Assembly: GCF_014207255.1 (NCBI RefSeq)
Contig: NZ_JACHCZ010000009.1
Span: 62,001 to 126,000, forward strand
Length of the DNA stretch: 64,000 nucleotides
Direction: 5' to 3'
Source of the DNA: Pseudomonas sp. JAI120
GTDB taxonomy: Bacteria; Pseudomonadota; Gammaproteobacteria; Pseudomonadales; Pseudomonadaceae
Part shown: positions 24,230 through 32,295 of the stretch, one piece after another
Layout of the letters: each line of letters begins with the position of its first letter
Numbering within the stretch: position 1 is the first letter of the stretch
The notes under the pieces: model-generated
What the model was told of the DNA's origin: nothing
The model's input: the letters and a program-made list of their open reading frames with translations, nothing else
The model's database searches: none
Program-made: the position numbers and the translations under genes

Positions 24230-25192
24230 ATGAGCACCTATCAGTCTGCGCACTATGGGTTGGAAACCTGGACTCGGGATCTGCGAGCGGCCTGCGGCCA
24301 TTTCGACACGGAACTGGCCTTCAACCGTTCACTGTTCATCGGTGAGGTTTCCAAGCACTCCCGGGGCGGCCTGTCACTGGCCAACCTGCGCACCAATGCC
24401 GGCCTGATCAAACGCGAGCGGCCCAATGCCGATCACGATATGGACCAGCATTGCTTCCTCGTCAGCCAGCGCAGCGGCTATTGCCAGATCACCCAGAACG
24501 GCCAGGTCATTCAATTGGCCCCCGGCGATATGTTGCTGATGGACTCCACGGGTTCGATCGAGATCAGCCCGTTTGGCCTTATCGAACATGCCTCGCTGTC
24601 ACTCTCGCGCAATGAAGTGTGCAAGCAACTGGGCAGCGCCTCGAAAACCTTCGGCAAGATCTCTTCGAGCAAGGCCTGCGGGCGCATGCTCCACGTGTTG
24701 ATGGACCAGCTGTGCCGCGAGGGCCTGGAGGGTCAGGATTCGATTGAAGAGGCCGAGGCCCTGCAAGCGGCGTTTGTCTCCCTGCTCGGTTCAGCCTTTG
24801 AACTGCATGACGCCCCAGGCGACAGCACCGTGTCCTTGCAGGGCAGCAACCTGCGCAGTTATGTGCAGAAAGTCATCGACGAGTCCCTGACCCAACCCGG
24901 CCTGAGCCCGGTGGGCCTGGCCAGCCGCTTGAACATCTCGGTGCGGCATTTGTACCGCTTGTTTGAAGAGCAGGACGACAGCGTCTGCCGCTACATCCAG
25001 CGTGCGCGGCTCAAGCGCAGCGCGGACGATCTGACCAACCCCTTCCTCAAGAGCGAGTCGATTACGTCGATTGCCTACAAGTGGGGCTTCACCGATTCCG
25101 CACACTTCAGCCGCTCGTTCAAGAAGCAATTCGAGCTGTCGCCCAAGGATTTTCGTTCCACTCATCTGCAGCTAGCGGTCGGTGCGGCGTAA
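24230..25192 (+). CDS. feaR: FeaR-like AraC-family transcriptional activator
   Basis: 320 aa. The N-terminal ~190 residues form a cupin-like sensor (DQHCFLVSQRSGYCQITQNGQVIQLAPGDMLLMDST). The C-terminal ~100 residues have two AraC helix-turn-helices (SPVGLASRLNISVRHLYRLFEEQ; ITSIAYKWGFTDSAHFSRSFKKQFELSPKDFR). FeaR activates 2-phenylethylamine/tyramine oxidation genes in E. coli. Here it neighbours an APC permease, an FAD amine oxidase and a phenylacetaldehyde-type dehydrogenase, giving the same theme. It is followed 15 nt later by a TetR gene. A candidate HpaR-type site lies in its promoter. Confidence 0.82.
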   Translation: MSTYQSAHYGLETWTRDLRAACGHFDTELAFNRSLFIGEVSKHSRGGLSLANLRTNAGLIKRERPNADHDMDQHCFLVSQRSGYCQITQNGQVIQLAPGDMLLMDSTGSIEISPFGLIEHASLSLSRNEVCKQLGSASKTFGKISSSKACGRMLHVLMDQLCREGLEGQDSIEEAEALQAAFVSLLGSAFELHDAPGDSTVSLQGSNLRSYVQKVIDESLTQPGLSPVGLASRLNISVRHLYRLFEEQDDSVCRYIQRARLKRSADDLTNPFLKSESITSIAYKWGFTDSAHFSRSFKKQFELSPKDFRSTHLQLAVGAA

Positions 25193-25207
25193 GGTATCCA
25201 TCGATCA

Positions 25208-25855
25208 ATGAAACCGCTCACGCTGTCGGCCCATAACATTTGCGCAGTCGCGGTCGAACACTTTGCCGCCCACGGTTACGACGCTTCATCGCTGAACGAA
25301 ATCGCGGTCGGGGCGGGCATGCGCAAGGCGTCTCTGTATGCGCATTTTGTCAGCAAGAACGCGCTGTTTCAGACGGTATTCGAGATTGCCCTGGCCCATG
25401 AACACCAGTACATCGCACAGTGCTTCAAGGAAGAAGCCGCCCACACCGGCGTGCCGGGGCAATTGCACCTTGAGCGGTTGAGCGGGCGCTATGAAGGGTC
25501 GGCGCACCTGCGCTTCCTGTTGCGCACGGCGTACTTTCCGCCGGCGGAAATTCGCAGCGTCATTACGGCAGGATTTGAGGGGTACCTGGCCAGCATTCGC
25601 GAGGATTTTCAGCGTGCCGCGCAAGGGCGGTACAGGATGGTACGACCCGAGGCGCTTGAGGTGTTTTGTGACGCTTACCTGGGTATCGTCGACAGCTTGC
25701 ATGTGGAGCTGATCTATTCGACGCCCCAGGGTTACGTCAAACGGCTTGCGGCGTTGTCGCGGGTGTTCAGTGATTCACTGTCGCTGCTTGAAGGGGCCGA
25801 GCGCTATTCAACGGATACACCGACCCTCCCACATTTGATCCGATTTACAACCTGA
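25208..25855 (+). CDS. TetR-family transcriptional regulator
   Basis: 215 aa. The N-terminal HTH (YDASSLNEIAVGAGMRKASLYAHFVSKNALFQTVFE) is canonical TetR; the C-terminal ligand domain is unassigned. It is probably co-transcribed with feaR and convergent, 6 bp apart, with the SDR genes. It may control the minus-strand operon ending beside it. Ligand unknown. Confidence 0.85.
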   Translation: MKPLTLSAHNICAVAVEHFAAHGYDASSLNEIAVGAGMRKASLYAHFVSKNALFQTVFEIALAHEHQYIAQCFKEEAAHTGVPGQLHLERLSGRYEGSAHLRFLLRTAYFPPAEIRSVITAGFEGYLASIREDFQRAAQGRYRMVRPEALEVFCDAYLGIVDSLHVELIYSTPQGYVKRLAALSRVFSDSLSLLEGAERYSTDTPTLPHLIRFTT

Positions 25856-25861
25856 TGGAGG

Positions 25862-26632
25862 TCATTTCACCTCAGGCAGCGTCGACCCGCCGTCCACCAC
25901 GATGGTCTGCCCGGTGATGTAGGTCGCCAGGTCGGAGGCCAGGAACAGCATCGCCCCGGCAATATCCTGAGCGGCACCCAGCCGTCCCAGCGGCACGCGG
26001 CTGGCGATGTCGGCATTGACCTGGCTGTCGCCCAGGTTGTCCATGGCCGGCGTGGCAATCATCCCTGGCTCGACGCCGTTGACGCGCACCTGGTAAGTCG
26101 CCAGCTCCAGCGCAGCATTGCGGATAAAACCGTTGACCCCGGCCTTGGACGCCGCGTAGTGACTGAGCCCGGCATAGGCGACCCGTGGCCCGGTGACCGA
26201 TGAGGTGACCAGCACGCAGCCACCGCCCTGGCGTTGAAACATCGGCAAGGCGGCCTGGGTCAGCCAGAACAGGGCCGAGAGGTTCACCGCCAGCGTGCGT
26301 TCAAGAACGGCCGGGGTGATCTGCGCGAACGCTGTCAACGGAAAGTAGCCGGCGTTGTGCACCAGGATATCCAGGCGGCCCCAGTCCTGTTCTATGGCCT
26401 TGATGCCCTCGAACACCGCAGTCGCGTCGGCCAGGTCGAGCGCGATGGCCTCGACCTGGCAGCCTCGCGCACGCAGGCCTTCGGCCAATGCCTGGGCTTT
26501 TGCCTGGCGCAGGTCTGCGATCATTACGCGGGCGCCACGCCAGGCGAATGCCTCGACGATGGCCTGGCCGATGCCCTGGGCGCCGCCGGTGACCAGCACG
26601 GTCTTGCCGCTGAAATCCAAGTCTTCAGGCAT
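25862..26632 (-). CDS. SDR-family oxidoreductase (second of pair)
   Basis: 256 aa classical short-chain dehydrogenase: TGGAQGIG cofactor loop, DLAD, HNAG, Ser in TSSVTG and YAASK active site, ending TGQTIVVDGGSTLPEVK. It is the last gene of a minus-strand operon and its ATG overlaps the upstream SDR stop by 8 nt. A GTG 6 nt earlier is possible. The substrate is unknown; the setting suggests a hydroxylated side chain of an aromatic amine or its product. Confidence 0.85.
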   Translation of the reverse strand: MPEDLDFSGKTVLVTGGAQGIGQAIVEAFAWRGARVMIADLRQAKAQALAEGLRARGCQVEAIALDLADATAVFEGIKAIEQDWGRLDILVHNAGYFPLTAFAQITPAVLERTLAVNLSALFWLTQAALPMFQRQGGGCVLVTSSVTGPRVAYAGLSHYAASKAGVNGFIRNAALELATYQVRVNGVEPGMIATPAMDNLGDSQVNADIASRVPLGRLGAAQDIAGAMLFLASDLATYITGQTIVVDGGSTLPEVK

Positions 26633-27425
26633 GTGCACGCTCCATATGGACGTAAGCCAGTGTGGGCACATCGACGATGCTCGAACCGCCATCGGCGACC
26701 ACGTTGGCGCCGGTGATGATCGCGGCATCCGGGCTGGCCAGGAAGCGGCACACCTTGGCGATTTCCTCGGCGCTGGCGGGACGCCGCAACGGCACGTCGG
26801 CGCACACGCGGGCATAGGCCTGCTGCAGGGTGTCACCATGGAAGCTCATCAGCGGCTGCATTTCCTCGTCGGCCATCGGCGTGGTAACCCACCCCGGGCA
26901 CACCGAGTTCACCCGCACGCCGCGTGGGCCGTAATCCCGCGCCAGCGAACGGTTGAGCCCGAGCAACGCATGCTTGGCGGTGGTGTAGCCGCACACGTCG
27001 GGGCCTGCGGCCAGCGAGGCGATGGAGCCGAGCAGCACGATATTGCCAGCGCTTTCGATCAGTAGCGGCAGGCAGGCGCGGGCGCTGTAGAACGCGCTGT
27101 CCAGGTTGCTGCGCAAGGCCGCCTCCCAGGTGTGTGGGCTGGTCTGGGTGGCGCTGCCCACGCCATGCCCGCCGGCGCAGGCCAGCAGCACATCGAGGCG
27201 ACCGTAGCGCTCACCAATCTGCGCGACTAAACCCTCCCAGGTGGTCGGGCAGGCTGCATCGCCGACCAGCACCAGGCCGCCGGTGTCCTGCGCAACCTGC
27301 TCCAGCGGCTCGCGGCGACGGCCGATGAGCACCAGGTTGGCCCCTTCGGCGGCGTACAAGCGCGCGCAGGCGGCACCGATGCCCGTGCCGGCACCGGTGA
27401 TGACAACGGTGCGTGGATCAGGCAT
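26625..27425 (-). CDS. SDR-family oxidoreductase (MoaE-like, first of pair)
   Basis: 266 aa SDR: TGAGTGIG, ACAGG in place of NNAGG, Ser in LLGSIAS, YTTAK active site, VCPGWVTTPM. It lies immediately after moaF, overlapping its 3' end by 8 nt. In Klebsiella aerogenes moaF is paired with moaE, an oxidoreductase gene of the monoamine regulon, so this is the likely MoaE counterpart; I recall this pairing and could not check it. Substrate unknown. Confidence 0.78.
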   Translation of the reverse strand: MPDPRTVVITGAGTGIGAACARLYAAEGANLVLIGRRREPLEQVAQDTGGLVLVGDAACPTTWEGLVAQIGERYGRLDVLLACAGGHGVGSATQTSPHTWEAALRSNLDSAFYSARACLPLLIESAGNIVLLGSIASLAAGPDVCGYTTAKHALLGLNRSLARDYGPRGVRVNSVCPGWVTTPMADEEMQPLMSFHGDTLQQAYARVCADVPLRRPASAEEIAKVCRFLASPDAAIITGANVVADGGSSIVDVPTLAYVHMERAHA

Positions 27426-28239
27426 CGGGATACTCCGTGCGGTTGAGCACTTGGCAGTAGGAGCTGACCGGAAAGTTCGACAGCTCATCGAACGACGCAC
27501 CGGCATAGCCGAAGATCTTGCCATCGCTGCGGTGCTGTTGCAGGTCGATCAGCACCAAGCCGAGGGTCGGTATGATCTTTTCACGCCAGACGAACAGGTA
27601 CAGCTGATCGGCGATCTTGTAGTAGTGGCAGCGATCGGTATCGCACAGGCCTTGCTCCACGCCCTTGAGGCATTGCCAGGCATAGAACTGATCGTTCAGG
27701 TAGATGTGCTCATAGACTTCGCTGGGGCTGTAGCGATACAGGTTGCGCAGGCCGGTCAGTTCCTGGGTGGGCGCGTGCGGGCATTGGCCGGGCTGCCAGG
27801 CTTGATCCAGGCTGCCGTGCAGGAAGTCCACGTCAACCGAAGTCAGGGCCTTGCCGGCCAGGGCGCGGCTGTAGAGGCCTTGCTCGGTTTGTTCGCGGTC
27901 CGGCATGCGCCCGATCACGGCGGTGAACGACGACGTGGTGGTGTCCAGCACCAGGCTGATCGACCAGGCCTGGCCGGCTTCATGCTTGATGAAGTCGACC
28001 AGGTACAGGCCCGGGCGTACCGAGGTGGCGCGGTAGGCTGCCGAACCGCTGGAGTGACCGTCGGCGGCGTGCCAGTGCAACTGCTCGGTGTCGAATCGAT
28101 GCTCGATCTGCCAGCCGTTGGCGAAGTGCAGGGTGAAGGCCTTGCCGTTGAGGTCGGCAAGGTTGGGCAGGATAAATGCGTCGGGGGCAAAACCGTCGGC
28201 GAGGGCGCCTACGGTGATCCAGTCGGATGAAGTGGTCAT
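27418..28239 (-). CDS. moaF: MoaF-family protein (monoamine regulon)
   Basis: 273 aa, soluble. Two similar-looking beta-rich halves (LNGKAFTLHFANGWQIEHRF.. and GLRNLYRYSPSEVYEHIYLNDQFYAWQC..) match the N- and C-terminal MoaF domains. MoaF was defined in Klebsiella by its need for monoamine-inducible expression; its biochemical role is unsettled. Here it precedes two SDR genes and follows a LuxR regulator in one minus-strand operon. The ATG at 28239 has GGAG 8 nt upstream; an earlier in-frame start at 28278 lacks one. Confidence 0.75.
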   Translation of the reverse strand: MTTSSDWITVGALADGFAPDAFILPNLADLNGKAFTLHFANGWQIEHRFDTEQLHWHAADGHSSGSAAYRATSVRPGLYLVDFIKHEAGQAWSISLVLDTTTSSFTAVIGRMPDREQTEQGLYSRALAGKALTSVDVDFLHGSLDQAWQPGQCPHAPTQELTGLRNLYRYSPSEVYEHIYLNDQFYAWQCLKGVEQGLCDTDRCHYYKIADQLYLFVWREKIIPTLGLVLIDLQQHRSDGKIFGYAGASFDELSNFPVSSYCQVLNRTEYPDA

Positions 28240-28324
28240 TGCATGGCTCCGGTTGAGGGAATGGACACCCCGGATCATGCGGTTGGCAACCTGGCTCGCC
28301 TATCAACCAAAGGGTTGAGGCGGC

Positions 28325-28984
28325 TTAAAGAAACAGCGCGGCGACCAGTTCGGTACGGCTGCTCACACCGGTTTTGCGAAACAGGTGGATCAAGTGCGTC
28401 TTGATGGTCGGCAGGCCGACGTCCAGCTCCAGGGCCAGTTGCTTGTTGCTCGCGCCCTGACGTAATAACCAGGCAATCTGCCGCTCTTTGGGCGTGAGAC
28501 CGGCCAGCGCATCGTCGCAGGGCTGCATATTGGCTACGGCCATTTGCAGCAACGCCTGCAAGGCATTGAGCTGAGCCAACTGGTCGATGGTGAACACCCC
28601 TTGCTCCGCCGTGCGCAGCAAGGAGATGGCCGCCTGGGGCTGGTTGGCGCGATGGGCGACGATCTCCACCACATCGACCACACCGTAGCGCTGCAGGAAG
28701 TCTTGATAGCGGCGACTGTCACGCAGCGGCTGGCGGGCCATGGCAAAACCCAGCGGCACCACCGCCAGCCCGCTGGACAGGCAATTGCGCGGTTGCAACG
28801 GGTCGAATTGGCGGTAGTTGTCCAGGTAGTCGCGGTGCATCTCACCGCTCATGCCTTGCAGCCTGAAATCGCGGGCTTGCAGCTGGCGGTCGACACAATA
28901 GAACGCTGCCTGGCTGGCGGGCACCAGTTGAGTGAAAGCCTGCAGGCAATGGCCGGCGACTTCCTGAGCGGGGATGGCATGCAT
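28325..28984 (-). CDS. LuxR-family transcriptional regulator without receiver domain
   Basis: 219 aa. The C-terminal ~65 residues are a GerE/LuxR HTH (LTPKERQIAWLLRQGASNKQLALELDVGLPTIKTHLIHLFRKTGVSSRTELVAAL). The N-terminal ~150 residues have no phospho-acceptor pattern and look like a small GAF/PAS-type sensor. It lies inside the operon between the cupin and moaF genes, so it probably senses a pathway compound and regulates this operon or its neighbours. Ligand unknown. Confidence 0.82.
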   Translation of the reverse strand: MHAIPAQEVAGHCLQAFTQLVPASQAAFYCVDRQLQARDFRLQGMSGEMHRDYLDNYRQFDPLQPRNCLSSGLAVVPLGFAMARQPLRDSRRYQDFLQRYGVVDVVEIVAHRANQPQAAISLLRTAEQGVFTIDQLAQLNALQALLQMAVANMQPCDDALAGLTPKERQIAWLLRQGASNKQLALELDVGLPTIKTHLIHLFRKTGVSSRTELVAALFL

Positions 28985-29041
28985 GGTCAGTCACCTGCGC
29001 CGGAACAAACGCTGCCGGCCGAAGCCGGCAGAGGGGAGCGA

Positions 29042-29407
29042 TCAGACTACCGCGAAATAGTGCTTCACAAAACTCTCGCTCACCACCTCCCACAGCACCG
29101 GCGTGCCCTTGGTCACGAACCAGCTGTCGCCCGCCTTGTAACGGGTGCTCTGGCCAGTACTCTCGTCGGTCAGCACCACTTCACCGGTGACCACCGTAGC
29201 TTGTTCGGCGAACGGGTAGACCATCCGGAACTTGCCTTGGGTAGTGCCGAAATAGGCGCTGCTGACGGCGTCGGTCGGTGCGCCGAAGGTCATTTTGCCA
29301 AAGGCTTTGACTTCACCTTCGAGGATCTCGGAACCGAGATCGGCAACGGTGCCCCAGGCATCGAGGTCCGATAATTGGATGTCTTTCTTCAGGGTGGTAA
29401 CGGGCAT
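29042..29407 (-). CDS. Small cupin-domain protein
   Basis: 121 aa single cupin (FGTTQGKFRMVYPFAEQATVVTGEVVLTDES; YKAGDSWFVTKGTPVLWEV), of the EutQ-like/cupin_3 type often found beside amine or amino acid oxidases. The usual metal-binding His of motif 1 are not obvious, so it may bind a ligand without catalysis. It follows the FAD amine oxidase by 31 nt, with AGGAG 7 nt before the ATG. Confidence 0.8.
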   Translation of the reverse strand: MPVTTLKKDIQLSDLDAWGTVADLGSEILEGEVKAFGKMTFGAPTDAVSSAYFGTTQGKFRMVYPFAEQATVVTGEVVLTDESTGQSTRYKAGDSWFVTKGTPVLWEVVSESFVKHYFAVV

Positions 29408-29438
29408 GGCAGTTCTCCTGTGAATGAAACAGCGGGGC

Positions 29439-30737
29439 TCAACGGCGACCGTTGAAGTAGCCCGAAAGTTGATGAAGGCTTTTGCCGGCCGTGAGCAGCA
29501 GCGGGCGGATATGGTCCTTGCCCAGGATCTGCGCATGCTTGACCGCGCTGATCAGGTCGTAGCGCGACGAGCCTTCGCTCATGCCCTCGGCCAGGACCTT
29601 GCAGATGATGTGGCTGGGCGTGACCCCGAAGCCGGCGTAGCCCTGCACATAAAAGGCATTCGGGCGTCCGCTGAGCGTGCCGATCTGCGGGAACAGGTTG
29701 GCCCCGGTCGCCATCGGCCCGCCCCACGCCAGGTCGATCTTCACGTCCTTGAGGTAGGGGAAAATCTTCAGCATCAGGTTGCGGTTCCAGGCTTTGAGGT
29801 CCAGCGGGATGTGCTCGACGAAAGGCGTGGCGGCACCGAACAGCAAGCGGTTTTCGTTGGTGACCCGGTAGTAGTCGATCACCGGGCGAATATCGCTGTA
29901 GGCGCCGCGTATCGGGCTGATGCGGTTGATCATCTCGTCCGACAACGGCTCGGTCATCAACTGGAAGGCATAGGTATTGACGGTGGTCTTGTGCAGTTCC
30001 GGTTCCAGCTTGTTGAGAAAACTGTCGCAGGCCCACAGCAACTTGGAGGCTTTGACCGAGCCTCGGCCGGTGCGCACGGTGATGCGTTCGCCATAACTGA
30101 CTTCCAGCGCCGGGCTGTGCTCAAAGATGCGCACACCGTGGCCGGCCAGGGCCTTGGCTTCGCCCAGCAGCAGGTTCAGCGAGTGCACGTGCCCGCCGCC
30201 CATGTGCAGCAGCGCGCTGGTATAGGCGTCTGAACCAATGATCTGCTTGACCTCGGACCCCGCCATAAAGCGGATTTCGTCCTGGGTGTTGATCGACTTG
30301 AAGTCCTTCTCCCAGGCGCGCAGGGTTTTTTCCTGGCGGGCGTTGAAGCCCATGTAGCCGTAGCCGTGGCAGAAGTCGGCGTCGATCGCGTACTTGGCGA
30401 TGCGATCCTTGATGATGCCGGCGCCCAGCTCGCTGATTTCAAAGATCTGGCGCAGGCCTTCGTCGCCGACTTGTTGCTTGATCTTCTCCAGGTCATGGCC
30501 GATCCCTGCCATGATCTGCCCGCCATTGCGGCCCGTACCGCCGAAGCCCAGGTAGCGCGCTTCGAGCACCACAATATTGGTGATGCCTTTTTCGGCGAGT
30601 TCCAGTGCGGTGTTGATGCCGGAGAAACCGCCGCCAATCACCACCACATCGGCTTCCACGTCCTGTTCGAGGGAGGGGAAGCTGAGGTTGTATTTCCTGG
30701 TTGCCGAGTAGTAGGTCGGCGTTTCGATATTGATCAT
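29439..30737 (-). CDS. FAD-dependent amine oxidoreductase (PuuB/DadA-like)
   Basis: 432 aa. An N-terminal FAD-binding Rossmann motif (VVVIGGGFSGINTALELAEKG) is followed by GTGRNGGQIMAGIG and a C-terminal FAD clamp (GTLSGRPNAFYVQGYAGFGVTPSHI), as in gamma-glutamylputrescine oxidase. It oxidatively deaminates a primary or secondary amine to the aldehyde. Between the 4-HPA genes and a FeaR-like regulator, an aromatic monoamine is the likely substrate, with feaB next. It is the first gene of the minus-strand operon and divergent from hpaR. A gamma-glutamyl adduct is less likely because no ligase gene (PuuA) is seen. Confidence 0.82.
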   Translation of the reverse strand: MINIETPTYYSATRKYNLSFPSLEQDVEADVVVIGGGFSGINTALELAEKGITNIVVLEARYLGFGGTGRNGGQIMAGIGHDLEKIKQQVGDEGLRQIFEISELGAGIIKDRIAKYAIDADFCHGYGYMGFNARQEKTLRAWEKDFKSINTQDEIRFMAGSEVKQIIGSDAYTSALLHMGGGHVHSLNLLLGEAKALAGHGVRIFEHSPALEVSYGERITVRTGRGSVKASKLLWACDSFLNKLEPELHKTTVNTYAFQLMTEPLSDEMINRISPIRGAYSDIRPVIDYYRVTNENRLLFGAATPFVEHIPLDLKAWNRNLMLKIFPYLKDVKIDLAWGGPMATGANLFPQIGTLSGRPNAFYVQGYAGFGVTPSHIICKVLAEGMSEGSSRYDLISAVKHAQILGKDHIRPLLLTAGKSLHQLSGYFNGRR

Positions 30738-30863
30738 GGCGCAGCCTGGAAAAGTGAAGGGAAACTCATTGCAGAGCCGACAAGAAGCTCTGTACCTGTT
30801 GGGGTGTATTAAGTGCCTTCCGAGCGGTAGGTGTCTTGATTCTGTGTGCCGCCGCTCTTGACC

Positions 30864-30958
30864 GTGGCTGCCAATAATCAACCCTGAATCCGGTCGCGCG
30901 GTAAAGCCGCACACGGGGAACAATTGCCAATGCTAGAATGTTGTTAATCTGTTAACTA
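30864..30958. promoter_or_regulatory. Divergent control region, amine oxidase operon / hpaR
   Basis: GTGGCTGCCA at 30864-30873 repeats the motif of the feaB/C2 region. TGTTAA (30942-30947) and TGTTAACTA (30950-30958) lie 19 nt before the hpaR start and resemble the HpaR-type sites at 24184 and 38781, suggesting autoregulation. Confidence 0.5.
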
Positions 30959-30976
30959 ATTGCGACGCCACCCCCC

Positions 30977-31399
30977 ATGTCCAAACCGCGCCAATCCCTG
31001 ACCCTCACTTTGCTCCATGCGCGTGAAGCCGCCATGGGGTTTTTTCGTCCTTCGCTCAATCAACACGGGTTGACCGAGCAGCAATGGCGGGTCATTCGGA
31101 TCTTGAACCAGCACGATGAGCTTGAGATCAACCGGTTGGCCGAGCTGGCGTGCATCCTCAAGCCGAGCATGACCGGGGTGCTGGTGCGTATGGAAGCGGC
31201 GGGCATGGTGGAGCGGCGCAAGGCGCAACAGGATCAACGCCGCGTGCTGGTGCGGCTGGCCGAGAAGGGCCAAGCCTGTTTCGACTCGATGAGCCAGAGC
31301 ATGGAAGCCAATTACCAGCGCTTGCAGGCGGGGTTTGGCGAGGAGAAGTTGCAGACGTTGCTGACCTTGCTCAACGAGCTGAAAACCCTCAAGCGCTGA
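30977..31399 (+). CDS. hpaR: HpaR, MarR-family regulator of homoprotocatechuate genes (copy 1)
   Basis: 140 aa MarR protein: LTEQQWRVIRILNQHDELEINRLAELACILKPSMTGVLVRMEAAGMVERRK is the HTH and QQDQRRVLVRL the wing. It matches E. coli HpaR, which represses the hpa meta-cleavage operon until 4-HPA or a homologue binds. It is divergent from the amine oxidase operon and convergent with hpaI. A gap-free alignment with the second copy (39984) gives about 93/140 identical residues. No clear Shine-Dalgarno precedes the ATG. Confidence 0.9.
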   Translation: MSKPRQSLTLTLLHAREAAMGFFRPSLNQHGLTEQQWRVIRILNQHDELEINRLAELACILKPSMTGVLVRMEAAGMVERRKAQQDQRRVLVRLAEKGQACFDSMSQSMEANYQRLQAGFGEEKLQTLLTLLNELKTLKR

Positions 31400-31427
31400 G
31401 CCGAGGCCGGCATGTCGGTCAGATAAG

Positions 31428-31458
31428 CCTGTGGCGAGCGGGCCTCCCTCGCCACAGG
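31428..31458. terminator. Inverted repeat between convergent hpaR and hpaI
   Basis: CCTGTGGCGAG (31428-31438) pairs with CTCGCCACAGG (31448-31458), an 11-bp stem with a 9-nt loop, followed by TCACTTTT. It resembles the GTGGCGAGCGGG-type intergenic repeats of P. fluorescens genomes and probably ends transcription of both genes. Confidence 0.6.
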
Positions 31459-31478
31459 TCACTTTTCGTTCGCACTCC

Positions 31479-32282
31479 CTAATAGATAGCGCCGGCCGCG
31501 CTGGCAGGCGCCGGTGAATCCTTGAAGGCCGCCGCCAGGCTTTGCAGCCCGCGCATCAGCACGGTGGTGTCCACGCCCACCGCCACGAACGCCGCGCCCA
31601 GGTCGATGTAGCGTCGGGCCAGTGCCTGGTCGGCGCTGAGAATGCCGGCGGCTTTGCCGGCGCTGCGGATGCGCGCGATGGCGTCTTCGATTGCCGCCTG
31701 CACCTCAGGGTGGCCGGGGTTGCCGCGATGGCCCATCGAGGCGCTCAGGTCTGCCGGCCCGATAAACACACCGTCGACGCCTTCCACCGCCGCAATCGCA
31801 TCCAGGTTGGCCAGGCCTTCGCGGTTTTCGATCTGCACCAGCAGGCACATCTGCTCATCGGCTTTGTCGAGGTAGCCGGCAATGCTGTTCCAGCGTGAAG
31901 CCCTGGCCAGAGCACTGCCGACACCACGTACGCCGTGGGGTGGATAGTGGATGGCTCTCACCAGTTCCCGCGCCTGTTCTGCGCTTTCCACCATGGGCAC
32001 CAGCAACGTCTGCACGCCAATGTCGAGTACTTGCTTGATCAACGCGGTGTCGCCGATCACCGGGCGAATCACCGGATGGCTAGGGTAGGGCGCCACGGCC
32101 TGGAGCTGGCCGAGCATGCCGCGCAGGTCGTTGGGCGCATGTTCGCCGTCGATCAGCAGCCAATCGAAACCGGCATTGGCGGCCAGTTCCGCGCAATAGG
32201 CATCGGCCAGACCCAGCCATAGGCCGATCTGGGCTTCACCGCTGCGCAGGCGACGTTTGAAGGTGTTGATAGGCATGTCCAT
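31479..32282 (-). CDS. hpaI: 4-Hydroxy-2-oxo-heptane-1,7-dioate aldolase
   Basis: 267 aa class II pyruvate aldolase. IDGEHAPND carries the catalytic-base His region, QIENREG and GPADLSASMG the metal and substrate loops. It splits 4-hydroxy-2-oxoheptanedioate into pyruvate and succinate semialdehyde, the last step of the pathway. It is the final gene of the minus-strand hpa operon. Of two nearby ATGs, 32282 is chosen because GGGAG lies 7 nt upstream. Confidence 0.95.
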   Translation of the reverse strand: MDMPINTFKRRLRSGEAQIGLWLGLADAYCAELAANAGFDWLLIDGEHAPNDLRGMLGQLQAVAPYPSHPVIRPVIGDTALIKQVLDIGVQTLLVPMVESAEQARELVRAIHYPPHGVRGVGSALARASRWNSIAGYLDKADEQMCLLVQIENREGLANLDAIAAVEGVDGVFIGPADLSASMGHRGNPGHPEVQAAIEDAIARIRSAGKAAGILSADQALARRYIDLGAAFVAVGVDTTVLMRGLQSLAAAFKDSPAPASAAGAIY

Positions 32283-32295
32283 GGGCACTCTCCCG

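Noticed and set aside
29439..30737. Gamma-glutamylputrescine oxidase (puuB) as the firm name
   Set aside because: Fold and motifs fit, but no puuA, puuC or puuD is nearby and the neighbourhood is aromatic; kept as PuuB-like amine oxidoreductase.
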